Source of the DNA: Thalassolituus maritimus
Lineage (GTDB): Bacteria; Pseudomonadota; Gammaproteobacteria; Pseudomonadales; Oceanobacteraceae
Assembly (NCBI RefSeq): GCF_900156675.1
Contig: NZ_FTOH01000010.1
Span: forward strand, 57,832 to 121,831
Direction of reading: 5' to 3'
Length of the DNA stretch: 64,000 nt
Part shown: in pieces, positions 17,874 to 26,774 of the stretch
Numbering within the stretch: position 1 is the stretch's first letter
Layout of the letters: every line of letters starts with the position of its first letter
Position numbers and translations under genes: made by a program
The notes under the pieces: generated by a model
Database searches by the model: none
Told to the model about the DNA's origin: nothing
What the model saw: the letters and a program-made list of their open reading frames with translations, nothing else

Positions 17874-18507
17874 TAAGGTTTTTCAAGCGGTCTTTTTGAT
17901 CATCACGGGACAGCGGTGTTTTGGTTTCTTTGGGGAGAGCACGAGGAAGATCGATCTCCAGATCTTCGCCATTTTGAATGCGGTTTAATAACAGGTCGTA
18001 ATTTCGTTTAAAAACGGGGAAGACTTTTTCTTCGGGTTCGTTGGCTATAAAAAACCAATCAGTTGCGCGCCCGGCGAAATAGACCGCAGGGTGGCTCCAG
18101 TTAAACTCTTTCTTCGGCGATGGTGCCCGGCAGGCTTCGACGTAAGCTGCGTGAGCGGCGGGTAGACCGAGTACTTCAGCAACGTCACAGCGTGCCAGTA
18201 CTTCGTGAACGTTAGGTAGCCAGCCATTTTCTTTTACCGCTTTTTCAGCGGCGCGCATGATGACCTCACCACTGTAGTCCCCGAGCAGGCGTAACCACAG
18301 GCGTTTTGCCATATTCATGGTATCGAGGTCGGGAAACGCCTTCAGAAACTGGTTATGGTAGTTAAACCTGAAGAGCTCAAAAATCTGGTTAATGGCAGAC
18401 AGCTGGTCGTCGCTTGGCGCGTTATTTTGCCCAGCTGGTGTCACTGAGTCGGCTGACGCTTGCTTCAGCTGTTGAGTAACCCGGTTGAGTACCTGCTTGC
18501 TGTCCAT
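17860..18507 (-). CDS. Lambda-P-like replication protein (putative DnaB helicase loader)
   Basis: A 215-residue protein. An INQIFELFRFNYHNQFLKAFPD opening, a KRLWLRLL helix, an ENGWLPNVHEVLARC segment, then W-HPAVYFAG and YDLLLNRIQNGEDLEIDLP follow the same order and spacing as phage lambda P, the DnaB loader (INGVFSQLLATFP, RQWVLAF, FLPSPGQFVAWC, HYWLV, RINRGEAIPEPV). The ribosome site AGGAG lies 8 bases before ATG, so the 86-base overlap with the upstream gene is real. Function as a chromosomal helicase loader or restart factor is inferred. Confidence 0.75.
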   Translation of the reverse strand: MDSKQVLNRVTQQLKQASADSVTPAGQNNAPSDDQLSAINQIFELFRFNYHNQFLKAFPDLDTMNMAKRLWLRLLGDYSGEVIMRAAEKAVKENGWLPNVHEVLARCDVAEVLGLPAAHAAYVEACRAPSPKKEFNWSHPAVYFAGRATDWFFIANEPEEKVFPVFKRNYDLLLNRIQNGEDLEIDLPRALPKETKTPLSRDDQKDRLKNLIADL

Positions 18508-19606
18508 TGTTGGCTCCTGTTGGATTGCCAGAGGATTGAGCGTGTCGTTTCGCCCATTGCTGCTTCACGTATTGTAAGAAGCGGCTGTTCCAACTGTTGT
18601 GTACCTGATTCGAATCCCGCCAGTATAAAACAAACTCGGCGACCAGTGCGCTGGCGAATTCGCGTGGAATATGGCCCATGCCCAGAATGTCGTAACAGTC
18701 TTCGGCGGGCTGCCAGTTGCTCTCGATGCGGGTAGGCATAGGTGAGTGCTCAACGGCGGCGGTGTAACGTGCCCACTGTTGGCGGACATGCTGAATAAAT
18801 TTGCTGTTCCAGGTTTTGAATACGTCACCGCGCTCCTGCCAATAGAGAACAAACTCGGGCACTGCATCTTCAATAAACTGCGGATCGATACCCGCGCGTT
18901 GCAGGATCTGCAATGCATCGCTGCTGGGTTGCCAGTCTCCGGTAATGGGCTGGGCCTCTTCCTGAGTTGGCTGAAAGCCTGTCCGTTCCTGCTGTCGACG
19001 GAAACGGCCAGCGTCGTTCTGCGCATAGACCCACTGATTTTTTATAAAGCGGAAGAAGCGTGTGTTCCAGTCATTACGGTTTGAGCCCTGTTCCTGCCCT
19101 TGCAGTATGAAGGCATCAAGCTGTGAAAACGAAAACGCGCGAGGAATGCCATGTTGCTCAAGTCGCTGAACGGCTTCCTCAGAGGGTTGCCATTGCTCAG
19201 GCATAGGCGCAGGACGGGTCGGTTGGGGCTTACTCTGCGGCTGCGCAGCGACTGGTTGAACTGCCACTGACTGAGTAGGGGCTGTAGTGCGCTCGGGTGC
19301 GACCTGAGGCGCAGGGGCATTACCAAAGCTGAATACGATGCCCGCTGCCTGAGTGAAAGCTGGGCCGTGCAACTGCAACAATCCTTTGGCTGTCAGGGAA
19401 TCCAGCACCCGTACTATGGTGCTGTCGTCCCAGAACGGCACCTGGCGCCGGAGCGTATCGCTGTTCAGACGCGCCTGAGGCTGCGTTTGCAGGCGTGCGG
19501 CGTCATTAAGAACCGACAGCAGTATTGCTTCTTCGAGCCCGATCGTTGCCGCGAGTGTCGCAGAGAGACTGATGGCATGATCGCTGATTAGCGGATGAAC
19601 GGGCAT
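18422..19606 (-). CDS. Primosomal DnaT-like protein with winged helix and three DnaT domains
   Basis: A 394-residue protein. I chose the ATG at 19606 because GGAAG stands six bases upstream; an in-frame ATG at 19684 is less likely. Residues 45-80 look like a winged helix (WDDSTIVRVLDSLTAKGLL). After a Pro/Gln-rich linker come three copies of the DnaT DNA-binding domain at about 139-192, 225-278 and 298-351, each W-x-P ... G-I ... F ... W-N-x-x-F ... V-x-x-Q-W. Escherichia coli DnaT has one. A disordered Gly/Gln/Ser tail follows. Likely binds single-stranded DNA at stalled forks and cooperates with the P-like protein encoded downstream. Confidence 0.8.
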   Translation of the reverse strand: MPVHPLISDHAISLSATLAATIGLEEAILLSVLNDAARLQTQPQARLNSDTLRRQVPFWDDSTIVRVLDSLTAKGLLQLHGPAFTQAAGIVFSFGNAPAPQVAPERTTAPTQSVAVQPVAAQPQSKPQPTRPAPMPEQWQPSEEAVQRLEQHGIPRAFSFSQLDAFILQGQEQGSNRNDWNTRFFRFIKNQWVYAQNDAGRFRRQQERTGFQPTQEEAQPITGDWQPSSDALQILQRAGIDPQFIEDAVPEFVLYWQERGDVFKTWNSKFIQHVRQQWARYTAAVEHSPMPTRIESNWQPAEDCYDILGMGHIPREFASALVAEFVLYWRDSNQVHNSWNSRFLQYVKQQWAKRHAQSSGNPTGANNGQQAGTQPGYSTAEASVSRLSDTSWAK

Positions 19607-19715
19607 GAACGACTTCCGGGGTGTAAGTAAGGCTGACATAATGACATAAGCGCTCCGGTGTTCGCACCGGCGCGAACCCAACATTGTACTGATTTTCAGG
19701 AATCTTCATACGCCT

Positions 19716-20786
19716 ATGACCCGTCCGACACGTGCCCTGCTGAAATGGTCGAATCTGCGTCACAATTATCGAAAAGCACGCGAAGCCACCTCTCATGAGG
19801 CGTACGCCGTGATCAAGTCCGACGGCTATGGCCATGGCATGGTGGCCTGTGCCAATGCACTCAGTGGTGAAGCCGATGGGTTTGCCGTTGCCTGTGTTGA
19901 TGAAGCGGTAAAACTGCGCAATGCAGGTATCCGTCAGCCTGTTCTTGTCTTAGAAGGCGCCTACGATGCTGAGGAGTGGGAGCAGGCCTCAGAACACCAT
20001 ATTCAGCTTGCGGTTCATCATCCTCAACAACTGAAAGATCGCGCAGAAGCTCAACTCTCTGATGATGTGGCGGTCTGGCTCAAGGTCAGTAGTGGGATGA
20101 ACCGACTTGGCGTAAAACTGGAAGATGCCCCTGAAATGATTGCTCGCATCCGCAATGATCGCGGTCTGATCCTCCGACATGTCATGAGCCACTTTGCGAC
20201 GTCGGATGAGGCGGATACCTCTTTCTACGAAGAGCAGAAGCAGCGGATGATCAGTCATGCCTGGCCGGTTCCTCTCAGTCTAAGTAACAGTGCCTCTGTC
20301 ATCCGCGGTGGTGTAGCGGAAGAAAAGGTCATGCGCCCTGGCATCATGCTGTACGGAAGCTCTCCCTGCGAAGACATCAGCGCACTCGAAGCAGGCCTGA
20401 AACCTGTGATGACGCTGCAGTCGGCTTTGATCAGTGTGCATAACGTAAAAGCGGGTGACACTGTCGGCTATGGCTGCACCTGGACGGCGCCTCGTGACAG
20501 TCGTATTGGTGTGGTCGCGATTGGTTATGGTGATGGCTATCCCCGTCACGCCCCGACAGGAACACCTGTCAACGTCGCAGGACAGTCATGTTCTCTGGTT
20601 GGTCGTGTTTCAATGGACATGCTGACCGTTGATATTACGGATGTTCCAGAAGCGACCATCGGTTCTCCAGTTGAGCTCTGGGGGGAGCTGGTGGATGTGG
20701 ATGAGGTAGCAAGATTGGCAGGGACGATCAGCTACGAGCTTTACTGTCGACTGACGCAGAGAGTGCCTCGTATTAATTTGCAGTAA
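19716..20786 (+). CDS. alr: Alanine racemase
   Basis: A 356-residue PLP enzyme making D-alanine for peptidoglycan. The PLP Lys is in AVIKSDGYGHG (Lys34). Also seen: MNRLGV, HVMSHFATSDE, SNSASVI, RPGIMLYG, the catalytic-Tyr region VGYGCTW, AIGYGDGYPR and GRVSMDMLTVDIT. The dnaB-alr neighbourhood is widespread in gammaproteobacteria; here GNAT genes, a secreted protein and the dnaT-like operon lie between. Divergent from the DnaT-like gene. Confidence 0.96.
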   Translation: MTRPTRALLKWSNLRHNYRKAREATSHEAYAVIKSDGYGHGMVACANALSGEADGFAVACVDEAVKLRNAGIRQPVLVLEGAYDAEEWEQASEHHIQLAVHHPQQLKDRAEAQLSDDVAVWLKVSSGMNRLGVKLEDAPEMIARIRNDRGLILRHVMSHFATSDEADTSFYEEQKQRMISHAWPVPLSLSNSASVIRGGVAEEKVMRPGIMLYGSSPCEDISALEAGLKPVMTLQSALISVHNVKAGDTVGYGCTWTAPRDSRIGVVAIGYGDGYPRHAPTGTPVNVAGQSCSLVGRVSMDMLTVDITDVPEATIGSPVELWGELVDVDEVARLAGTISYELYCRLTQRVPRINLQ

Positions 20787-20961
20787 CCATCTGGCAAAAG
20801 CCATCTTGCAGTAGCCATCCGGGATTCGTTTCTGCCGGTAATCAGATCTCTGGAACAGACTGGTGCGCGTCTCGGGCTGGCCAATTGCGGCCAGACGGGG
20901 ACAAATCCTGCCCGACTTTGCATAATGCTGTCCTGATATTTTCCCGGTAAGAGAGCGCATC

Positions 20962-21477
20962 ATGCCCTGGCAACCCATCAGCAAAGCTGATCACCGCTGT
21001 TTTGGCTGCGGTACAGAGAATCCTCACGGTCTGAATATGAATTTCGAAACCGATGGCGAGAAGGTCAGAACGGTTGTGACGATTCCGGAGCACCTTCGTG
21101 GCTGGGCGAAGCTTGCCCATGGTGGAGTTACCTCAACCATTCTGGATGAGGTGATGGGTTGGGCCAGTATGTATTTCACCAATAAGTATCCACTGACCAG
21201 AGACCTGAACGTCACGTTCCAGAAGCCTGTTTACGTCGACCAGACGGTAACGGCAACGGGCTGGATTAAAGAGCAGAAAAATCGTCGGAAATTTCTCCTC
21301 GTCGGCGAGCTGCATGACGAAAACGGAGAGCTACTGGCTTCTTCATCGTCCGAATTCGCTATGTTCGATAAAGATCAGTTTCTGAAGCTGGGCCTGGTTG
21401 GCGAAGAGGATCTGGATGCAATGACCTGCACATTCTCCTCATCACACGATTACGGGCACAGTTATTCAAATGACTGA
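20962..21477 (+). CDS. PaaI-type hotdog thioesterase
   Basis: A 171-residue hotdog-fold acyl-CoA thioesterase. It opens with a CFGCG-x-x-N-P-x-G-L motif, then the catalytic AHGGVTSTILDEVMGWA helix (HGG plus Asp/Glu) and the DLNVTFQKPVYVDQTV strand. It likely hydrolyses aromatic or medium-chain acyl-CoA in the cytoplasm. The C-terminal 25 residues are Ser/His-rich and extra to the fold. The end overlaps the patatin gene by 8 bases. Confidence 0.85.
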   Translation: MPWQPISKADHRCFGCGTENPHGLNMNFETDGEKVRTVVTIPEHLRGWAKLAHGGVTSTILDEVMGWASMYFTNKYPLTRDLNVTFQKPVYVDQTVTATGWIKEQKNRRKFLLVGELHDENGELLASSSSEFAMFDKDQFLKLGLVGEEDLDAMTCTFSSSHDYGHSYSND

Positions 21478-22339
21478 GGCAGCGCAGATACCTGAGGTTA
21501 ACGAGGTGGAATCGGCCCTTATCGTGGAAGGGGGAGCCATGCGCGGGATATACAGTGCAGGCGTTCTGGATGAGTTTATCCGTGCAGATTATTATCCCTT
21601 TGATTGGTATTTCGGTGTATCGGCGGGCGCGTCGAATACAGCGGCTTATATCGGTAAACAATACGGGCGAAATTATAAAGTCATCACCGACTACTGTCGT
21701 CGGCCCGAGTTTAAAAGCCTTCGGCGCTTTCTACGTGGCGGCCACCTGATCGATATTGAATGGTTGTGGGATATTACCGAGCGCGAGCTTGATATTGGCC
21801 TCGACGAAATCGATAAGCACAAAGGCCGATTTCTTGCCGTTGTTACTGATGCCGAAACAGGAGAGGCTGACTACATCGCCCCTGAGCGTCACGAACTGTT
21901 TCAGGCAATTAAGTGTTCTGCAGCTATGCCACTGGCGTTCAGAGACTCCATCAGGTTTCGTGGACGTACCTGGCTGGATGGCGGTGTCGCTGACTCCCTC
22001 CCGGTAAAAGAAGCCTATCGTCGCGGTGCACGTAAAATTATGGTGATACGTTCTAATCCGGCTTCTTACCGTAAGCAGGCTTACCGTTTCCGGCATCTGT
22101 TCCCGTATATCCTGCGGCAGTACCCAGCGGTAGCGCGTCGTTTGCAGCGGCGTCATATTGAATACAACGAAGCGCTCGATTTTATTCGCAACCCACCTGA
22201 CGACTGCCAGGTCATTGAGTTGTGTCCACCAGAAGCGTTTTCCGCCGGACAATTTACTACAGATATGCAGATACTGGACGAAGCTTATGCCATGGGCAAA
22301 ACCGACGGAGTTAACATTCTGAGTCAGAATCTGATCTGA
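21470..22339 (+). CDS. Patatin-like phospholipase (YjjU-like)
   Basis: A 289-residue patatin-fold serine acylhydrolase. It has the oxyanion glycine loop EGGAMRGIYSAG, the nucleophile elbow GVSAG (Ser51) and the catalytic dyad Asp in WLDGGVAD. No signal peptide, so it is intracellular or membrane-associated. The length and the FRHLFPYILRQYP segment fit the YjjU/RssA-like branch. It overlaps the thioesterase gene, suggesting a shared lipid-turnover role. Confidence 0.87.
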   Translation: MTEAAQIPEVNEVESALIVEGGAMRGIYSAGVLDEFIRADYYPFDWYFGVSAGASNTAAYIGKQYGRNYKVITDYCRRPEFKSLRRFLRGGHLIDIEWLWDITERELDIGLDEIDKHKGRFLAVVTDAETGEADYIAPERHELFQAIKCSAAMPLAFRDSIRFRGRTWLDGGVADSLPVKEAYRRGARKIMVIRSNPASYRKQAYRFRHLFPYILRQYPAVARRLQRRHIEYNEALDFIRNPPDDCQVIELCPPEAFSAGQFTTDMQILDEAYAMGKTDGVNILSQNLI

Positions 22340-22426
22340 CTCAGGATTACAGCGACTCTCTACTGACGCCCGAATGGTTCAGCGGTATAGTCAGTCGTAA
22401 AATGCACTCAGGAGGAGAGGCAGCAT

Positions 22427-23020
22427 ATGGATCGTGTTACAGGTGTGTATATTCTTACGAAGCGGCTAATCATTATGACAGCCGTTTCGATCTGCATTTT
22501 TACCGCGCTGTTCTCCGCAACCTTCTTACACGAAGGCCGCTTGATGGTCAGTTGGGCTGTGTTTGTTTGCGGTATTCTGGGCGGGTTTGTCAGTATTCAG
22601 CAGCGAGTAAAGACAGTCACAGATCAGGAGCTGAGATTGCTTACCCGTTCCTGGTTCCAGATTCTGTTGATTCCTATCTTTGGCGGCCTTTTTGCCCTCG
22701 TGCTCTACAGCCTCTTTCTGTCAGGGATTATTTCAGGACACATGTTCCCTTGGTTTTATATCCCTGAACCGGATGGGCATCCTGACAATGCCTATATTGT
22801 CTCTTTTCTGACCGAGACGTATCCAGCGACTGGTCAGGATATGGCCAAGCTTCTGTTCTGGTCATTTGTTGCAGGATTCTCGGAGCGTTTCGTTCCTCAG
22901 ATTATTAATCGTGTGACGGATCAGGTTGAGGAAGACGAGCGTCAGAAAGACAAATCAGGTTCGGGTAAGCGGGATGCTGCTGCAGAAGAAAAGGAAACAG
23001 CGGAAGTCAGAACTAAGTAA
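22427..23020 (+). CDS. Membrane protein with four hydrophobic segments, unknown function
   Basis: A 197-residue protein with a strong AGGAGGAG ribosome site. Two N-terminal membrane helices (about 12-32 and 42-56), a third near 78-100, and a weaker one near 140-155 ending in the motif FVAGFSERFVPQII. A charged Lys/Glu-rich cytoplasmic tail of about 35 residues closes it. The GFSERF motif is found in several bacterial membrane proteins of unknown role. No enzyme signature seen. Confidence 0.65.
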   Translation: MDRVTGVYILTKRLIIMTAVSICIFTALFSATFLHEGRLMVSWAVFVCGILGGFVSIQQRVKTVTDQELRLLTRSWFQILLIPIFGGLFALVLYSLFLSGIISGHMFPWFYIPEPDGHPDNAYIVSFLTETYPATGQDMAKLLFWSFVAGFSERFVPQIINRVTDQVEEDERQKDKSGSGKRDAAAEEKETAEVRTK

Positions 23021-23038
23021 TCTTCCGCTGCCTCAGCG

Positions 23039-23758
23039 TCAGATGATTTGTGGGACAAGACTCGATGTATGTGCCTGAAGTCCCTTCTCAATCTCAGCGT
23101 AAGACTTTTTACACCAGACACGTGTGCGCTGACGTTCCATCAATGACAGCGTACCCTCTGCGCGTTCGGTAAGATTCCCGGCAGCCCAGAAATTCAGCGA
23201 CAGTTTGTCGATTTTACGCATGGTTCCATCGTGCAGTTCATTGATGGCAATAGATGCTTTTGGGGTAATCCCTGCATCAGTGATTGTCTTCTCAAGGCTA
23301 CTGAAATCGCCACCGCGGCCAAAGTTCTGCACCAGGACACACGGCAGCTCATCCTGATAGCGCTCGAGGAAAGCCGCAGCCAGTCGGGCTGAATCCATGC
23401 CATCGTCGACGACGTACCAGAAATAGCACTTCACGCCGGTCTCTTCACACAAAGCGCTGACGTCGTTGTCATCCATCCAGCGCTTGAGAAAACGTTCACT
23501 CTGAGCCGGAAGGTCGACCACAACGTTGACGTCGTTCTCCAGGGCGGTTTCAACAATACGGTCCGCGCTCTCGAACTTATCCAGATTCACAGGTTGGGTG
23601 AACTCGGGATAGAAGCGGGTCAGGGTGTCGTGGGACTGATCCGCGTCGAACCCAGCGTAGTGCATGTTGTTGTCAAGAAAGTACTGCGACAGCAGGCGGG
23701 AGAATACGGATTTACCGACACCGCCTTTTTCGCCACCAATAAAGTGGATTGTGCTCAT
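23039..23758 (-). CDS. Orphan ParA/MinD-family ATPase
   Basis: A 239-residue P-loop ATPase. Start placed at the ATG at 23758 (MSTIHFIGG), preceded by AGGG at good distance. The deviant Walker A is EKGGVGKS, with DADQSHDTLTRF and the VVVDLPAQSE Walker B following. C-terminal half is unlike chromosomal ParA and closer in style to plasmid TraL-like ATPases. No ParB, MinE or parS-like gene or site is next to it, so its cargo is unknown. Convergent with the upstream membrane-protein gene. Confidence 0.75.
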   Translation of the reverse strand: MSTIHFIGGEKGGVGKSVFSRLLSQYFLDNNMHYAGFDADQSHDTLTRFYPEFTQPVNLDKFESADRIVETALENDVNVVVDLPAQSERFLKRWMDDNDVSALCEETGVKCYFWYVVDDGMDSARLAAAFLERYQDELPCVLVQNFGRGGDFSSLEKTITDAGITPKASIAINELHDGTMRKIDKLSLNFWAAGNLTERAEGTLSLMERQRTRVWCKKSYAEIEKGLQAHTSSLVPQII

Positions 23759-23869
23759 AGTGTGTCCCTGCGATGCCTGCATAGGCAGCAGGCAAAAAAT
23801 GTTTGAAGGTCGACTAAGCTAGCACAATCCGGGTGTCGGAATTATTTCAATTGTCGTCTTTGACGACGA

Positions 23870-24862
23870 TCACTTGAGCGACTCTCGACCATGCGCCCGG
23901 TTAAAGTCGAGCGCAGGGCCGACAGGCACGATGCGCGTTGGGTTGATCATGTCGTGGCTGTAGTAGTAATGACGCTTGATGTGAGAGAAATCGACCGTCT
24001 CGGCAACGCCCGGATGCTGATACAGGTCGCGCACGTAGCCACTGATCGCCGGATAATCTTCGATGCGGCGCAGATTGCATTTGAAGTGACCGAAGTACAC
24101 GGCGTCGAACCGGATCAGCGTTGTGAACAGACGCCAGTCAGCCTCTGTCAGAACACTTTTGTCCCCATCTCTGACCAGATAACGCTGCTGTGTCAGTCGT
24201 TCCTCAAGCCAGTCCAGTGAGTCAAATAATTCGCTGAAGGCAGCTTCATACTTCTCAGTTTTAGTAGCGAAGCCGGCTTTGTATACGCCATTATTGATCG
24301 TGTGATAAACCCGCTCATTCACTTGATCGATCTGAGGTTTCAGATGCTCAGGGCAAAAATCCTGCTGATTACCGGTAATATCGTTAAAGGCGCTGTTCAG
24401 CATACGAATGATCTCGGCGGATTCGTTGCTGACGATACATTCCTGTTGTTTATCCCACAGCACAGGGACAGTCACTCGGCCCGTGTAATCCGATTTATTG
24501 CGGGTATAAATCTGATGCATAAAGTCGCTGTGATAAAGCGGATCGCCAGAGCTGCCTGCCCCGGTATCAAAGGTCCAGCCGTGATCCAGCATATCGGGAG
24601 ATACAACCGATACACCAATATGACCAGCGAGTCCTTTCAGCTGACGAAATATAAGTGTGCGGTGTGCCCAGGGGCAGGCGAGAGAGACATACAGGTGATA
24701 GCGACCGGACTCGGCCCTGAAACCGGCATTACCGGAAGGGCCAGCACTGCCGTCTGCCGTTACCCAGCTTCGTAGTTGCGCGTCTTCGCGTTCGAACGCA
24801 CCGTCTGACTTATCGGTGTCGTACCATTTGTCGTGCCACTCACCTTTTACCAGCAGTCCCAT
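23870..24862 (-). CDS. yqjG: Glutathionyl-hydroquinone reductase (Xi-class GST)
   Basis: A 330-residue cytoplasmic enzyme that removes glutathione from glutathionyl-hydroquinones. The catalytic CPWAH motif is in LYVSLACPWAHRT, and the downstream VPVLWD, IVSNESAEIIRML (glutathione-binding S-E-S) and the C-terminal helical domain with LTEADWRLFTTLIRFD match the YqjG/ECM4 family. Length is typical. The gene appears monocistronic. Confidence 0.92.
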   Translation of the reverse strand: MGLLVKGEWHDKWYDTDKSDGAFEREDAQLRSWVTADGSAGPSGNAGFRAESGRYHLYVSLACPWAHRTLIFRQLKGLAGHIGVSVVSPDMLDHGWTFDTGAGSSGDPLYHSDFMHQIYTRNKSDYTGRVTVPVLWDKQQECIVSNESAEIIRMLNSAFNDITGNQQDFCPEHLKPQIDQVNERVYHTINNGVYKAGFATKTEKYEAAFSELFDSLDWLEERLTQQRYLVRDGDKSVLTEADWRLFTTLIRFDAVYFGHFKCNLRRIEDYPAISGYVRDLYQHPGVAETVDFSHIKRHYYYSHDMINPTRIVPVGPALDFNRAHGRESLK

Positions 24863-25002
24863 CTGAGCCTCTCTTGGTCATCATCTTCTGTTCAGATTAG
24901 CAGCGGACAGCATGGGTAAAAACCGGGATTCTGGAACAATGGGTTGCAAGCGGCCCGGGAAACTCCCGTTTTACCTTGAGGTCTTGCCATACCGCCTGCT
25001 GG

Positions 25003-26529
25003 TCAGGTGCCGCAGAAGGTCCTGAACACCTGCTCTGCTGGCAATGGGGGCGCTTCATACGCAGCGTATTCGGCATGTTGCTCGTAGGGTGACTTCAGCG
25101 CGTCGAGTAAAGCTTCAAACGGAGCGTAGTCCCCTTCTTCCGCCGCCGAGATCACCGCCTGCACCTGATGGTTGCGGGGGATGATGGCAGGATTGTTCTG
25201 TTTCATCCGCTCTTCAGCCGCTTTCAGTTCTTCGCGTTCGCGCAGTCGTGCCTGCCAGTTGCTTATCCAGTCTGACAGGCGCTGCTTGATGCCATCCGTT
25301 GAACGGGCATCAGGCGAATCAAATAGGGTAAACAGAGCGCTGGTATCATTATTCGAGTTTGTACAGTCACTCAGTCGGCGGAAAAACAACGTGAAGTCGA
25401 GACGGCTTTCATCAAGAAGGTCGAGCAGAGATTCGAAGATTTCCCGGTCGCTAGTCTCGGCTGAGCTGAAGCCAAGCTTCTTCGCCATGCCGGATTCCCA
25501 GGCACTTTGGTGCATCTGGACATAGTCATTGAGAATCTGAGTAGCGTCATCAATCGCCTGTTTCTCGTCTGCTTCGCTGTCTGTGTCATTCATAAACAAA
25601 GGCAGCATGGCTTCCGCAAGACGAGTCAGATTCCACTGTCCAATGGCAGGTTGGTTAATGTATGCGTAGCGACCCTGTTGATCAATTGAGCTGAAAACTT
25701 TTTTACGATTAAAGGCATCAATAAACGCGCAGGGGCCGTAATCAATTGTCTCGCCACTGACGGTCATATTGTCGGTGTTCATCACGCCATGAATAAATCC
25801 AAGGTTCATCCATGATGCAATTAATTCTGCCTGTTTCTTAACGATATTTTTAAACAGTGATAAATAAATATTCTCGCTTTCAGGGCTGCTTTTAAGCTCG
25901 GGGAAATGTCGGTCAATCACATGATCTGCCAGCGCTTTCAGGGCGACATGATCTCTACGTATCGCAAAATACTGAAACGTCCCGACTCGGATATGACTGG
26001 ATGCCACACGGGTAAATACTGCACCGGGTTCGCGCTGCTGGCGAATCACATGTTCTCCTGAGCTGATCACAGCGAGTGCCCGAGTGGTCGCAATACCTAA
26101 AGCATGCATGGCCTCGCACAGGATGTACTCGCGCAGCGCGGGCCCGAGCGGGCTGCGACCGTCTCCACCGCGCGAAAAGGGAGTCCGCCCAGATCCTTTG
26201 AGTTGGATATCTTTCAGTTTTGCATTGCTGTCATAGAGATCACCCAGCAGGATGGCGCGGCCATCCCCGAGTTGCGGATTCAGGTTGCCAAACTGATGCC
26301 CGGAATACGCCATCGCCAGTGGGTCGGCATTGTGTGGCACCAGATTGCCGGAAAATATCTGAGCGAGTTCTTCATCATCGGCATCGCTGAATTGAATATT
26401 TAATTCGGTCGCTAAGGGCACATTGAAACGAATCAGCGTCGGAGTTTTTACCGGCGTGGGCATAACGCGTTCGAAACACTGCTCAGGAAGTTGCGCGTAG
26501 ATGTTTTCGAACGGGAAGACGACAGGCAT
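25003..26529 (-). CDS. selO: Protein adenylyltransferase SelO (pseudokinase-fold AMPylator)
   Basis: A 508-residue SelO/YdiU family protein that transfers AMP to protein Ser/Thr/Tyr during redox stress. Recognisable elements: AYSGHQFGNLNPQLGDGRA, LKGSGRTPFSRGGDGRSPLGPALRE, HGVMNTDNMTVSGETIDYGPCAFID (the active-site Asp/Asn segment), and YINQPAIGQWNLTRLAEA. Length is a little above the 478 residues of the Escherichia coli protein. The C-terminal CGT has the Cys found in many homologues near the end. Confidence 0.94.
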   Translation of the reverse strand: MPVVFPFENIYAQLPEQCFERVMPTPVKTPTLIRFNVPLATELNIQFSDADDEELAQIFSGNLVPHNADPLAMAYSGHQFGNLNPQLGDGRAILLGDLYDSNAKLKDIQLKGSGRTPFSRGGDGRSPLGPALREYILCEAMHALGIATTRALAVISSGEHVIRQQREPGAVFTRVASSHIRVGTFQYFAIRRDHVALKALADHVIDRHFPELKSSPESENIYLSLFKNIVKKQAELIASWMNLGFIHGVMNTDNMTVSGETIDYGPCAFIDAFNRKKVFSSIDQQGRYAYINQPAIGQWNLTRLAEAMLPLFMNDTDSEADEKQAIDDATQILNDYVQMHQSAWESGMAKKLGFSSAETSDREIFESLLDLLDESRLDFTLFFRRLSDCTNSNNDTSALFTLFDSPDARSTDGIKQRLSDWISNWQARLREREELKAAEERMKQNNPAIIPRNHQVQAVISAAEEGDYAPFEALLDALKSPYEQHAEYAAYEAPPLPAEQVFRTFCGT

Positions 26530-26610
26530 AGCGATGCAACCAATAATAACTGAGTATATTGATAGGGTATTATTGATTGTGGCGTATGTATACCAGAGCA
26601 GGCCCTAGAT

Positions 26611-26638
26611 AAAAAAAGAGCACCCGCGAACGGGTGCT
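26611..26638 (-). terminator. Rho-independent terminator downstream of the aldehyde dehydrogenase gene
   Basis: Read on the minus strand: stem AGCACCCG/CGGGTGCT with loop TTCG, then TTTTTTT. It lies 137 bases beyond the dehydrogenase stop codon and would end its transcript before selO. Confidence 0.85.
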
Positions 26639-26698
26639 TAAAAAGGGCCTTAATGATGCCGGGTCTCCCAACAAACCGACATCAGCCCAGGAGGAGAA

Positions 26699-26761
26699 AT
26701 GCAGCGCATTTCATACCAGAGGAGAGGTAAAGCTTTTTTCCTTAAAAGAAACCGACCCTAG
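26699..26761 (+). CDS. Possible 20-codon basic peptide ORF with strong ribosome site
   Basis: An ATG at 26699 follows AGGAGGAG at 26689-26696 and opens a 20-codon frame rich in Arg and Lys, ending TAG. The rest of the 245-base gap between selO and the dehydrogenase gene contains only the terminator. No upstream promoter was identified, and I do not recognise the peptide, so this may be a chance ORF. Confidence 0.3.
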   Translation: MQRISYQRRGKAFFLKRNRP

Positions 26762-26774
26762 AAGAAAACTGATT

